Source: Aptenodytes patagonicus (lineage: Eukaryota; Chordata; Aves; Sphenisciformes; Spheniscidae). Taken from it: a stretch of DNA of 64,000 bases. The stretch is taken from NCBI RefSeq assembly GCF_965638725.1, contig NC_134950.1, positions 138,933,636 to 138,997,635 on the forward strand. Direction: 5' to 3'. Below the pieces are notes generated by a model. The model was given only the letters and a program-made list of their open reading frames with translations, made no database searches and had not been told where the DNA came from. Position 1 is the first letter of the stretch. Every line of letters starts with the position of its first letter. Below, piece after piece: positions 36,232 to 48,620 of the stretch. The position numbers and the translations under genes are program-made.

Positions 36232-38644
36232 TTGTACCTGACAACTGTCTCATCTGCATGCAAAACAGAGAGAGCTGGAACTAGTATCCAGATATATCTG
36301 GATAGGAAAGCCTATCACTCTAAGCATTAGTTTTAAGACACCCTGACTATTACTATTCCAGTCCCAACCAAATCATTTCACTGTTTCTACCTTCCCACAT
36401 ACTTAGTAGACTGGTAAAGTTTACAATCAGCTGAGTATTTTGAAAAATCCAGGGTCCTGGCCATTTCATGTAGATAAAAAAAGTATTATTCTTTCAATAG
36501 CGATAGAATTTTAGTCTAGTGTTTTTGGCCAAAACTTCCGTGGTCCAAGGTATGTGTTGTGCCTCCATGTCTGCTTGTTGCTCCCCGTGCAGTTTAGTCA
36601 CATGTAGGTGATTTTGAACGAATGCAGTTTGCAAAGTCCGTTGGGAATTTTCAGGATGGAAAGCACTTTATAAATGTAAAATATTGTATTATTACAGCTG
36701 CCTCCAAGAGAGAAGTTGTGTTTAGCAGAACATTCGGAAAGAAAATTTACAGAAATTTATTAGAAGCTTAATTTTGTTTCCAAACCACAGTCACTAGAGA
36801 TTCAAACTATTTCTCTTGAATTCTACCTGCCAAATTTTGATGAGATGAAATTCCCCCCTCCCCATTTAAAAGACTGGGATTGACCACAGTTATACTGCAG
36901 ACTTTAAAGTAACCTGCATTATTAGGTTTTCTCCACATTCCAACCCATCTGCCTTAGGGTATTAAACCCTACTTTCATCTCTGTGAGGTTCACTATTTCC
37001 GAATCCAAGCCATAAGGCCATGTCTAGACTACTAACTGAAAAGTGGGTTTGACTGCACACATGCGCACACTAAGCCACATGTCCCACAGATTTTCCATCT
37101 ATACTTTTGTACATAGCCCACTCACAGCTTGGTTTTAAATAATCTACACTGTTATAAAGAAAAACAAGCTCCCAGTACTAGCTGATGAACCATCACTATG
37201 ATTGATTTTGCCGGGGTGCAGGCCAGGCAGACTGCCTGAACAAAAGCTTGGCCCACACAAAGACACTGAGTATAATCAGTGTTTCTGAGTATAGCGAGAG
37301 TTTTTTCCACCTCCTGGCTCTCATGCTAAAATAACGCCTTGGTATTAGCTTAAGGGTTTGTGGTGTGAACTATGGGAGAGTTAGGTCTTGAGAATATTCT
37401 GAGATCCACACATGCTTGACAGTATAGATGCAAATCCTAGTCATAAAAACATTGTAATGCCCCCAAAATCACAAGATTAGATTAATGAGATATTTTCAAG
37501 CACGCCGCCAACTTTTGATGCTGGAGCCCAAACCAATTAGGGTTCGGGATACAGCCTGAACTTTTACCATGCAAAGATTATGTGCGCCGCAAAGCTGAAG
37601 GCTACATTTGGAGAGCAAACTCAGTGTTCCTGCTCCTCAGATGTTTTGCTGAAGGTAATAAGGCAAACAATGAGCGACTTCAATCCTCTGCAACATCCCT
37701 AGCCAAAAAGGACCTTAATAACCAAGAGTAATCCTGAAGTATGATTACATTAAGCAGCCTCTGTATTCCCAGGACTGTCTTCCTTCCTTTAATCTTTGTG
37801 TGTGGGATAATTAAGATATTTTGAAGTTCTTTCAGGTATTATAGTTTCACAAAGTGGTGATTAGTCTTATGTGGTGATGTGGTATTAAGTCACTGCTACA
37901 TTACCTATTGTATCAAAATAAAGAACAGTTAGTGATACAAAGAGGACTTGAATGGGAATGGAGGATTCCCAAGCCTCCCTTTCAAGGACAATCCCAGATT
38001 TCTTCCAGTGGCATTACAGCATGTGGCATGAGGTTGAAATTGGAGTCTCAGTGCTGAACGTCCGTCGGAAGCAGTGTATATAGGAGGGGAAGGGCGCTTC
38101 TAGGGAATGATGCATTCACTAATGGCCTCTAAGCAGACTAAACTTCTGTCAGGAAGAATGAGAAAAAGTCCTCCCTCAGATGTTTGGAACGAGGACTTGG
38201 GAAGGACGGCCACCACATTATAAGCACAAGTGGGCTGACATTAGTAATAAACACTAAGTAATGGAAAACTGAAAAATGTAAACTATTTTTAACACGCTGG
38301 ATAAATCAAATATTTTATAACTGTGCTATTCATAAATATGATGAGTTCTTTTTAACATGGAAATGTGAATCTAATAATAATAATTAAATAAAAGCTAATA
38401 AAAAGACCACATTGGTTGCTGCATATAGACAGTTATAATTCATATTGGCCTTTTAGACCTAAGTGGTGAAATATAATTTTCCTGTGTTGGTGGTGAGATG
38501 CCGTTGCTTATTTACATTTTAGACTAGGAGATCTCATATGCCACCTACTGGACAGATGTTTTAAGTTAATTTAATGTGCATGCTATGAACACAGATTATC
38601 AGAACACTGCCAGCTAGTCTCTTGGTGATCGTTTTACTGCATGG

Positions 38645-38725
38645 AGGCTCTAAACCCAACTCCCTTTAAGACTATCAGAAGATTTGTATTGACTTCAACA
38701 AGGTTTGAATTGGACCCTTAAAGAA
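38645..38725 (+). repeat. ancient interspersed repeat remnant
   Basis: The words AAACCCAACTCC, GATTTGTATTGACTTCAAC and AAGGTTTGAATTGGACCCTT resemble old amniote repeats built on 'attgacttcaatgg'. The call is from memory of that pattern. Confidence 0.35.
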
Positions 38726-39298
38726 AGTTAATGCTGCAGCAAAAGCATGAATAGTTCTTCCTTCTGACAATTTATAAAACAAATTATCTTAAACAGTTTA
38801 TTCTTGGCGGTAAGTATTTTCTGTAATGTAAAATAAAATGAATTATTTCATGGCCATATATACCTCTGTCCTTAGTAATGATCATATCCATTCATTTTTG
38901 TTTATACTTGTTGACTAAATGAATAGTAATAAAATAACCACTTTCCTCACTTCACTTAAGAACAGAGAAAGTAATTAAAGTCTTATTGAGTAATTAGTTC
39001 CAGTAGTTCAGTTTTAGTGCTTTTTTAACAGACCTTATAATGATACTGGGTGTTGACAAGAATGTATTGGGTTGCCTAGAACCAAGTATTTCATTCTGAG
39101 TAAGATATCCTTCTTTTATGTTCTCCATATTATTTTTTAGAAGGAGCATAAAATATCTATTCTATGCACAATTTATAACATGCTACATATGTAAACGCGG
39201 TACAGTTCATGTAAGAAGCAGAGGTAAACCTGGATGTAGGCTAGAGTGGGCACAACCTAGAAGTTCATGTAGGCATTTGAGATATAACAGCATTTACT

Positions 39299-39500
39299 GA
39301 CATTATTTTTCCAATGCAAAACTTGGTTGTTGTGAGAAACATTTATTTTGGGCCTTCAGTCTTGAGTCTATTTGGAATTACAAACTGGTTTAGAGGACAT
39401 ATAAACAGTTTTCAAGAAAGGAAATGTCAGAACATTGTTCGTTCACTTGGCCTTTCTGCAATTCTTCAAAGCTTTTCAGAGGGTTGCTTTTCTAAAATGT
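39299..39500 (+). repeat. inverted repeat, left arm (202 bp)
   Basis: It is identical to the reverse complement of 40572-40773 except for one base (GAGAAAC here, GAGAGAC in the other arm). The arm starts GACATTATTTTTCC and ends TTTTCTAAAATGT. It contains an open frame beginning MQNLVVVRN that appears in both arms only because the DNA is duplicated. Confidence 0.97.
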
Positions 39501-40571
39501 GCACATATAGAAGTAGAAGTAATTTTTAAGTAATTTTCCTTTAAGTAATTTCTTTAAAATAAAAAAACCCCTCACAGATACGGTTCTTTAGTATTGTAAG
39601 GAGCTCTACAGCAACAGGTACTATCTGTCATAGAAACGACTGAAATTCTTTTCCAGTCATTTTTTACATAAATGGATGCGAAATGCATTGCCACTTCCTA
39701 GTTAACAGAATCTCCTCAGAATACCTATCTTATAAAATTTGTCCCCAAATTGCCTCCTGGACCTGCCTGATCTACTAGCTCTTTATGATGTTGTGCAAGT
39801 ACGCAGCCTTAATAAGTATCTCAAACACTTTCCCTCTCTTGAAGCTTCAGCTGTGCAAAAAATATCTCTGGAGAGATACCCTCCCAATCCTCTGTCTCCT
39901 CTGTTGGTCGTTAAAGGTGCTTCCTGCACAGAGGAACCAGGTGGACAGACATGGAAATGCCAGGCAGCCATTATCACACCTCTTACGCTCCAACAGCTTG
40001 CCAGAGTTTGCAACGGAGAAAGTAAAGGAGGGAGTCAGTATGGGACGCTAATTCCATTCGGCTACACAACAGGTGGATGGAAACGAGCATCTGTGATGCA
40101 AAACTCTGAAGGGAAGCTGGAAGGCAAGATTTCATGATGCTACCCTCCCAAGAGGTAGCAAAGGTAGCAAGTAACTAGAAAAACAAAAATTACGCAGGTC
40201 AGAGGCACGTACCAAAACACCGTCTCCTACTGGCTGGTTATACAAAGGTGCTTGCTACATCCAACCTTAAAAAGGAAACATGCATCTCCCGGACTTACAG
40301 GAGGCCAATCTGGTTAGCATCAGGGGAGAATCGTGCCAGGGATTTTCACCTGCAGGATTTTCCATTTACAGTAAAAATTGTTATGTTGTTCTAATCAGGC
40401 AGGCATGAGTGTGTGAGGTGAGAGCTACATTTTAGATGAAAACTACCAGAAGGGAGGACTATTCTGTTTTCTCTCAGAGTGAAAATTTATTGGAAATATT
40501 CCTCCTGAAAAACAAATTCAGATGTTGACAGTTATGAAAGCTTTATTTGTATAATGTTTCCATGTTAGGAT
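39501..40571. other. 1,071-bp spacer between inverted repeat arms
   Basis: Unique-looking sequence of somewhat higher GC than its surroundings. A 132-codon plus-strand open frame at 39739-40137 has no recognisable domain. No transposase-like motif was seen. Confidence 0.6.
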
Positions 40572-40773
40572 ACATTTTAGAAAAGCAACCCTCTGAAAAG
40601 CTTTGAAGAATTGCAGAAAGGCCAAGTGAACGAACAATGTTCTGACATTTCCTTTCTTGAAAACTGTTTATATGTCCTCTAAACCAGTTTGTAATTCCAA
40701 ATAGACTCAAGACTGAAGGCCCAAAATAAATGTCTCTCACAACAACCAAGTTTTGCATTGGAAAAATAATGTC
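40572..40773 (-). repeat. inverted repeat, right arm (202 bp)
   Basis: Reverse-complement partner of 39299-39500 with 201 of 202 bases matching. Identity stops abruptly at both ends. Flanks outside the arms (CATTTACT on the left, TTCATTGC on the right) show no target site duplication. Confidence 0.97.
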
Positions 40774-42482
40774 TTCATTGCCTAAAGATTACAGACATAA
40801 ATAGTGACAAGGTTTTGAATATGGGGTAACAAACGATCGTTACGGAGCCAATTCAGTTTCTGGACACTGATGTCAGGTGCAATAGTGACAAGAACTACTG
40901 TTACGGTCAGTTACGAACAGTATGGACAAAGTTTAATCTTTGGAGAAGTAGTAATTTTAAATTCATCATTGCTGACTATCTCTGCTGACAGCAGCTTCAT
41001 TGTTGTTTTGTAACCATATTACTTTAACTACATTTTAATTCTAAATGCTAATCTGTTGTGATTATAGCTGTGTAGGGCATTAGCTGAAGACTGACATCCC
41101 ACTGCACTTCATGCTAGAGGACGGTTTTGCCTAAAACTCTGTGATTAAGCAAGTACAGCTAATATTTGTTTATTACCATAAAGGTATACTGAGAGACTTC
41201 TAACCTTAGATCAGATAAATAATCCTTTAAAACGTAATGTCGTGCTTAAGGCAGGGATTACCCTGCTGCTGTTGAACCCCCATTATTGAAAGTTAAGATT
41301 AATCAAAGAAAAAATCAAAACTGAGCAGTAACATCTGCTTAGATTTTCTTTTTTCTCTGAAATTTCTTCTGTAAGGAGTCTCAGAATGTGAGGATTTTTT
41401 TCTGACTTGGATTGAAGAAGAGATTTTGAAATCTTGACACCTACTGCTGCAAAGAATTTCCATTCTTTGTTCTTCCCTGAAGTGTTTTGATATTAAATTT
41501 TACATACAACCTGGAGAATGGGTGGAATGTACTGAATATTCATTCCCACCTCTCAACTTTATGGCAATAGCATTTTTCACACTCTTAGCCAAACTGAGTG
41601 TGCATGTGTTTCTATATATTGTATTTGTGTACGTGAGTCAACAGCAACAACAAAATGTTCTCACTGTAAAAACACCTAAAAAACTGTTAAGCATTTAGCC
41701 CTAGGATTTTGGAAACTTGACTCTCAGTGTGCATTTTGCCACTTTATTAGTTAGGCTGTACTGTAGTCATAGTAAGTTTTACTAAGCTTTACTTCAGTAA
41801 AAATGTAATTTTATTGTTTTAAAAGAGATCCTAGAGCATTCCAGCGAGGAGATCTTCAATTGGCAGGGATCTATCAGCTCTTTCTGTTACATTTTCTTTT
41901 ACATGTGAATTCAAGGTAATTAAAATTGCTAGAAAGGAAGTCTGGAATGGGCTGCAGTGTCTGCGTAGGCAGGTGATACTTGGTTCCGTGTCTTAATTTC
42001 ATTCAGCCTGACTCATTCATTGATTGCATGAAACAGTTTGGGACTTAAAAGAGAACTAGGTGACTGAAACTAACTTCAGGTAGGAAGGAAATATCAGTAG
42101 CTGAGAGTAAAAACCAATGCCTGAAATCATATTCTTATAGATCCTTTGAGAGAGAGACACATCTCCATTTTAATTAAGGTTCCCAGTGTTTAAAACTGTG
42201 TTTGGGGTGATAACATGGAAACATTTGCTGGATTATAGCAGATCCTACATGTGTAAATAAGAGATTTTCAGTACTGTACAAGTGTGCCACAGTATTGGAT
42301 GGATGAATTTTAATAAAATAAGCTGTATAAACTTTGTTCAATTATATTCTGGTTCATGGGTTGTAAGTGAAACCCTGATACCAAGTGCGTGGTAAGTCTG
42401 TGAATTTGTTGTGCAGGATGGGCCATTTCTGTCTCTTGGCAGGGAAAGGATTACACAGTATTACAATTATTAAAATTCTAAT

Positions 42483-42575
42483 TTGGGGCCAGGTTTTGCC
42501 CTCAGGTACTTCCTTAATTTCAGTAGGGAGTTGTGCATGTTTATCTGATTGAAGAATTTGGACACTAACATTCTC
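42483..42575 (+). repeat. ancient DNA-transposon-like repeat remnant
   Basis: It starts GGGGCCAGGTTTTGCCCTC and ends GATTGAAGAATTTGGAC, which are approximate inverted copies. The middle reads TTTCAGTAGGGAGTTGTGC. This resembles a palindromic amniote repeat with 'gggccagattttgccctc' termini. Confidence 0.4.
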
Positions 42576-43089
42576 GGTGAAGGTAATTTTTTTCTCTAAC
42601 GAGAATATGCACTAGCCAAATCTAAAATCTGAACGTAGCAGGGATAGGTTTCTTACCAGGAGACAAATGTCAGTAACTGTTCTGTTTTGATAAGGTGAAG
42701 CGATTTCCTTGTAAGGGAGTGGGAGACGGAGCAGAAGGAAGGGAAGAGGGATCTTCTTCCAGATACCTTGTAGGCTTGTTTTTAAATTACGACTTTGGAT
42801 CTAACAACAGGTTTGGCAAGTGTTTGCCGAGGAAATCCTGAAACTATGCCAGATTTTCTTAGCTGGTTTGTTGTAGAGTGTGCATTTTTTAAATACACTG
42901 TAATCATTTCAGACCACGTAATTAGAAACACAAAGCAGTTTACTGAAACATAGTGATACATTAAGAATTCAGTTAATTACATGTAAAGAAACAAGACAGA
43001 CTTCAAAACCTTTACTCAGTTTCTATTTTATTTGCAACTGGGGCATGTTGATGGGACTTTGCTTGCTTAACACTGAGTAGGAGTTTCAG

Positions 43090-43205
43090 AATTTTAACCT
43101 GAGGGTAAAATTTTCAAAAGCATTTAAGCAACTGGCTCACTGAAAATCAATAGGACTTTCACTCCTTAGGGCAACATTTTAGAAAGTATGTAGATACCGA
43201 AGTCC
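43090..43205 (+). repeat. ancient interspersed repeat remnant
   Basis: The words AAATTTTCAAAAGCATTTAA, CTGAAAATCAATAGGACTTT and GTTGACTTCAGTGTC match the pattern of an old amniote repeat ('attttcaaaagtgcctaag ... atcaatgggactt'). Confidence 0.4.
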
Positions 43206-45084
43206 AGTTGACTTCAGTGTCTACATATATTAAAAAATCCTGCTTTATTACCCTAAATCTCTTTAAAATGGAAATGTTACATTTCAATGTCACCTAAGAG
43301 TTTCTGAAAATGTCACCCCAAATAAACAACCTGTTATTCTCATATTTTTTCATTTGTAAAACCCTGTTTTGTTTTTCTTTATTCCTCAACGTATGCAGAA
43401 AATCATAAAAAATGTTTTGGATGATAATAAGCCACGCTGTCTTCAATCTGGTCTTAAAATCTTACTGAGACTGCTCAAGAAGAGGTGGCAATTATAATTA
43501 GTGCAGACAGTTTTTCACTCTACTGTAAGTTTTCCTAGAATTTCAAAATAAACTTAAAGATTTTCCCCTTTTCGGTCTATTTAATGTCTTTTTTGATAAA
43601 AGTGATAAATTGCCTCCTTTGAAGCCACAGCCTGACCTAAATTATTCTGTCTACATTATGTACAAGAGCAAGTGGAAAAAAATAAAATTGTAATATGAAA
43701 TCTTAGGGATATGAAGAAGACATAAATCAGAACTAATTAGTCATTCTCATTAATGAGAATATATGTTATGTTTTGCATTGAATCTCTCAAATGTAGTTTA
43801 CTGAGAGAATTAAAAAGTACCACTTAGTATAGAAAAACCTCAGTATTCAAAAAATCTTTGGTTTGAGAATTTGCGGGGGGGGCGTATCATGGTTCTCTAA
43901 CATGTTTTCTGTATGAGCTTTAAAACTATGCTAACTTGTTGCACAACAGCTTACAAGTTCTCAACAGTTGCATTTATTACAATTTTACCTCACTTTCAGA
44001 CAAGTTCTCTTATCATGCTCCAAATCACATTTTATGCTGCTTTGAAGTACATTACTAATATGCTTATTGCTTAACAGAAAATAGCCTGACAGTCATTTCT
44101 GTTTTAAGGTGCAAAGTAATAAATGTCAGTTTCTTTTTTGCAGTCATTTATCTGAGCCTGTACTTATTCTCAAAGTATCTGCCTTTGGAAACAAGTCAGA
44201 AGTGCAGTGCTCTAATAGTCTTCTCTTTGGGACCAACAATAAAAATATAAAAATGAACTTCGAACCTTTCTTTCCGTGCCGCCTTCATTCTAATTCTGGC
44301 CTTTTCCTGTCATTATTAAAACTGAGCAGGCCCAAGTTTTATGAAAAATTGGGAATTCCATCTTATTTTGTGCATGTTCAGTGATCATGTGGGTTGTAAA
44401 GACAAGGCGCTCTGGCAGTCATTTGTACTTGTCAGTGCATACCCTTCTATTCCCTGTGGCTGTTTTGTGCTGCTAGACAGGTGTGTGCACTCCGCACAAA
44501 ACTTTGCCCTTTGGACATCATTATAGTGTCTAAGAAACATGGAGGATGGGATCCTGACAGACTTACAAATGACCACGAAGCAGGGAATTCTTTTTTGGGA
44601 TCTTTACAGAACATATGCCTTGTATTATTCTGCATCCATTGAGAGAAGTGTGGTTTTTTCCATTACAGAAAATGGAGGAAGCAAGATTTAAGGCATGGAT
44701 AACTCTGGATACCATTCTCTCTGAGGAGTGAAGCAAGGCTGTTAAAGTACAAGAAGCAGGTAAGTTGAAAAAGCGTGTAGTTAAATGTAGCACTTTATCC
44801 CTGGGTACATGTACAAACATTTAAATTAATCTGGTTAACGGGTTTCTTCCCTGCGCCTTCCCCACAGTCACCCGTCAAGGATCTGACTAAACCACGGCCT
44901 TTACACCATGCCAAGCAGCAGAACTGAGCTCTTGTGGATCCTTAGGAGCAGTGAAATCCAGTCTCCTGGGCCCTTCACGCTGAGCATTCAACCTCTCCAG
45001 ACACTCGGGTATAGTCAGTATGCCCTGGCTGATCATAAGCGTCATAATGGAAGATAAAGGAGAGAGAATTTATTGCCTAGGACT

Positions 45085-45260
45085 CAAAGCATATAGGGTT
45101 TTATAGATCAATAAGAACATCCTGAGTTATGCCCAGAGGCAAAAAGGAAGCCAGTACAGACTTCAAAGACCTTGTGTAATATATTCCTTATGGCCAATAT
45201 TAGAGATTAAGTGCAGAGCAACGTTCTACACAAGCCATCGAATCTGACTAGAACAAGGAC
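45085..45260 (+). repeat. ancient interspersed repeat remnant
   Basis: The words AGGGTTTTATAGATCAATAA, GAGTTATGCCCAGAGGCA and GGAAGCCAGTACAGACTT match a dispersed reptile/bird repeat ('gggctttataggt ... gaattgtgcccggaa ... ggcagccagtgcag'). The family name is not certain. Confidence 0.45.
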
Positions 45261-47988
45261 AGACTATTAAGTCTGTTTTGGAGGCTACAAAGGTAACTTA
45301 TAGCCATTACCTTTGAGAGCTTATCACAATCAGCTATCTAATGATAGCAAAAAATATTTTAAGTCTAGGAACCCGTTCTGAGCTAAGCATTAAGAAACAC
45401 GTTTTGATTGTGAGGTTCATTCAGGAAGAATAACCAAATTTGGCTGACCAGCATCCCTTCCCCTCATGCGACTTCTAATCTCTCTCAGGAAGACTCAGAA
45501 AAGTGAAAGACTGCAAACTCTAGGTTTGACAAAAGAAAGTATAAATCAAATTGACTGACAAACTGCTCAGAAGCCTGTTTACCTTTCAAAGCAGAGGCTG
45601 ACAGTACTGACCAAGGAACTAAAATAAGGAAATTTTCATACAATATTTGCAACAAGCGGAAAATACAAATGAAATTAAAATAATGTCTACTCTGTCTAGT
45701 GCACAGAAAAATGAGGTAATCTGTTATTATCTTTCCTGTAGCAAATTCAGGGCCAAACTTTTCCTTTACAAAGGCTGTAAGAGGCTTGTCTTGAGGTCTT
45801 CCTTCTCTAAGTGACAAGACCAAGAGAAGTATGTGACAAACTTCATATAGCCCAAATTTGAAAGGATAATTTTCAGCTGTCGCTGAAAGCTGAAAAGGTT
45901 GAGGCTTAGCAAGCTCCTTGCAGACCCAGCCCTATAGCCACTCCAAGGTCCCATACATTTTTCCTGTGAGAAGTTTATATGCCTTATTTATTTCAAAGAA
46001 AACAGCTCTCAGGGAAACTTCTGACTTTCCCAAGTCTCATCTAATGCAGGAGAATCTTTCTACTAGGAAGAGGTCCCCTGACTGATATCCACAGGTACTG
46101 TGGATAACTGGAAAATGGGTTCCGTGCTTTTAATTATATTGACTCAGTTCAGCACAGAGACTATCCTGCAGGGAAGGTGAGATGTGTGAAGATCTGTATG
46201 ATCTGTGAATATGAGAAAAAATGAAGTAGGACTTGAACATAGACAAAGTAGACCTTCGGTTAGCTGCTGTTGAAGAAAAATAATGGTCAAATATTAATGG
46301 TCTGTAATGTACAAATCTTCTTTGATAATTTGCTTAAGGAAACTTTCACTTTTGACTTTTTTTTAAAGGGAAGGTAAAATGCACATCTTTGCTTTTGTGG
46401 TTAAATAAGACGTTCCATGAGAGTGGAACTTGGAGCTTTGTCAGGGGTTAGCAGTGATCCCACTCCTCCATACATTACTCTGCTGAAAGATCTCACTCTG
46501 CCTTGCAACATTCTTGTTATTCCAGAACTGGGTTGGGCTAGTCATTATAGATGCAGGCGATCAACTCAACTTCCCCACACACAGCTCCACCAGTAAAACT
46601 CACTTCACCTTGCAACACTCCTGTTTTTCCTGTGTCTTTTAAGCAAAGGCTATCAATTTGGCACTTACTGTGGATCTGTCCTTACCCTGCTGAAATCCAG
46701 GGTAACTTTCTTAGTGATGAAGAGGAAAGTGTTGCTGATACAGACAAATGTCTGTTTGTGACTAGGATGGAACAAAGTCGTCTTCTCTGAATGACTGAGG
46801 TTTTGACCCTGACAGTAGAGGTAACTGACCTGTGTTCCACTTCTGCTTTCGCTACAGCAAATAAAATCCAGGATGACTCTATAAATATCAACTCAGTTAC
46901 AAAGAGTGTAAGCGAGATTAGAGTTTAACCTTTATATAATGTGGCCTCCTGCATGGTTGTGCTTTTTTCCAAGAAAAAGGTTTCCTTCTAATTAGAACAC
47001 TATAGCTTTCAGTGTTGATCACTGTTGTTTTATTTATAATGAAAATCTATAGAGCATTCACCATGATGCACACAAACATTGGCCTACTGACAGCATCTCA
47101 GTTTACACTAGTGTTTGGATTCGGGCCATGTAATTTTATGTAGAATCAAGTAAGTGTGTGACACAGTAAAATAGTATGTCAAAATAAGGACTATTCTTTC
47201 CTCTTTGTTTTCTTTATCACATGAAATAATACATTAAAAATATAAGAATGCTCTAGGCAATGTACAAAACTAAAAAAGACTAGTTTGGTGAATGAGCATA
47301 GTGAGAGGCTATGAATATGGATATGTTTGTACTAAGGAGCCTAGAGGAGATGCTTTTTATGCGTGGTGATACAGAAATACATACTTGTAACTCTGCACAC
47401 CAGGGAGAGAATATTCCCCTAAAACAAGTCGTTTCTCTAGCAGTGCTCCTTGTTGATCAAAGCTGCATAATTTAAACCATCTAGAGGCAGCTTTAAATTA
47501 TTCACAATATTTTTTTTTATGTGATCTTAGCATACAGCAGGCAGCATTTGTGTAACTAGCAGTCTCCTGTAAGTTCTATAAACTTTTGCATCCTTACAGA
47601 GCTGGCAAATTTCCTGAAAGTCACATTTGAGAAGAGGGGACATGACTTTGCATAACAGGAGCAAGAGAGACCGATTCTGACACCGTGTTAGTCACATCAC
47701 ACAAAAATGCCAGGCATGCAGGGCCATACGGAATGGCAGGGCAGAGCCGGCAGCCTCTACGTCTCAGCCCGAACGCTGCTCTGCGGTGCCTAAGAGTTTT
47801 CTGATACCCTCAAAAGCCCCAAATAGGAATCCTGCAATTAGTGCATCTAACTCCTCCTTTACTGCAGTCTTCTCTCCTATTGGTAAAAGGTCTTCACAGG
47901 CTCATGTAGGGATCCCACCCCTTTTGTGGGTTTTCATTCTGAAGCTATCCACAACTTTACACCTGAATGAATGCCAAGCCTCTCTGAA

Positions 47989-47997
47989 TATATAAAG
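47989..47997 (+). promoter_or_regulatory. TATA box of SOSTDC1
   Basis: TATATAAAG lies 90 bases before the SOSTDC1 start codon. With the usual 25-30 base spacing, transcription would start near 48020 and give a 5' UTR of about 65 bases. Confidence 0.7.
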
Positions 47998-48086
47998 GAA
48001 ACCTTCAAGAGCAATTTCAGAGTTACCCAGAAGAAGCAGAAGAAAAAGATTTCATCCAGCTCTGTCAGACAGAGACCGAACCAACC

Positions 48087-48291
48087 ATGCTTCTGCCTGC
48101 CATTCACTTCTATGGCTTTCTCCTAGCTTGCATCTTCACGAAAAGCTACTTGGCTTTCAAGAACGATGCCACAGAGATACTTTATTCACACGTTGTTAAA
48201 CCCGCTGCAGCGAGCCCAAGCAGCAATAGCACCTTGAATCAAGCCAGGAACGGAGGCAGGCACTACACCAGCACTGGATCCGACCGCAACA
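48087..48291 (+). CDS. SOSTDC1: SOSTDC1 exon 1, sclerostin domain-containing protein 1 (ectodin/Wise/USAG-1)
   Basis: SOSTDC1 is a secreted antagonist that binds BMPs and modulates Wnt signalling through LRP co-receptors; it is active in tooth, feather/hair and kidney development. This exon encodes residues 1-68 plus one base. The start has context ACCATGC. Residues 1-23 form a signal peptide, with a hydrophobic core around FYGFLLACIF. The N-glycosylation sequon NST is at residues 47-49. The donor ACA|GTGAGT is strong, and joining to 50526 gives Asn69. The two exons encode exactly 206 residues, the usual length of the vertebrate protein. Neighbours are LRRC72 upstream on the other strand and, by synteny, CRPPA downstream. 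SOST itself is excluded by length and sequence. Confidence 0.98.
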
Positions 48292-48620
48292 GTGAGTATC
48301 CTACACCGCGTCCCGCAGCCCTTGGCCCTCCGGCGGCGGCGGCGGCGGCGGCGGCGCCCCTCCCGGCCCGGCCCCGGGAGCGGAGCCCCCCGGCCGCAGC
48401 CGCTGCGCTCGCTGCGGCGCGCTTTGCCCCCCGCCCCGAGTGCGGCGCTACGGGGAACCAGCGCCTCGGGGAAGCCGGGGCGAGGGAAGATGCTGCAGGT
48501 TCCTGGCTGGGATCTGCCTCGCCGGGCGGCCCCCAAGCGAGCCTCCCTCCCCCGTGCGAGTCCTGTAGGACCGGCTCTCTCGGGCAGGTTACCTCCCGAG
48601 GGAGGTTCATCCAGGAACGC
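48240..48620. promoter_or_regulatory. small CpG-rich patch at SOSTDC1 exon 1 / intron 1
   Basis: CpG-dense sequence beginning at the end of exon 1 and extending into the intron, downstream of the TATA box. It may take part in SOSTDC1 regulation. Long open frames across it, including one reading on from exon 1, are not coding. Confidence 0.6.

Larger units (their letters stand above)
30091..39298. other. intergenic DNA
   Basis: AT-rich intergenic sequence. It holds small tandem duplications at 33.46 and 36.20 kb, an ancient repeat remnant near 38.65 kb, and otherwise nothing recognised. A 141-codon open frame at 32795-33220 shows no domain features. Confidence 0.6.
40774..47980. other. intergenic DNA upstream of SOSTDC1
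   Basis: AT-rich sequence with several ancient repeat remnants at 42.5, 43.1 and 45.1 kb, listed separately. A perfect 18-bp palindrome (ATTCTCATTAATGAGAAT) lies at 43743-43760. Distal enhancers of SOSTDC1 could lie here, but none can be identified from one sequence. Confidence 0.6.

Noticed and set aside
39314-40758. Two near-identical 71-codon open frames (MQNLVVVR...) as a gene pair
   Set aside because: They are the same DNA in the two arms of the inverted repeat. They diverge outside it and show no domain features.
39299-40773. Inverted repeat as a DNA transposon with long TIRs
   Set aside because: There is no target site duplication at the outer ends and no transposase-like frame in the spacer. 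Kept as a structural duplication instead.
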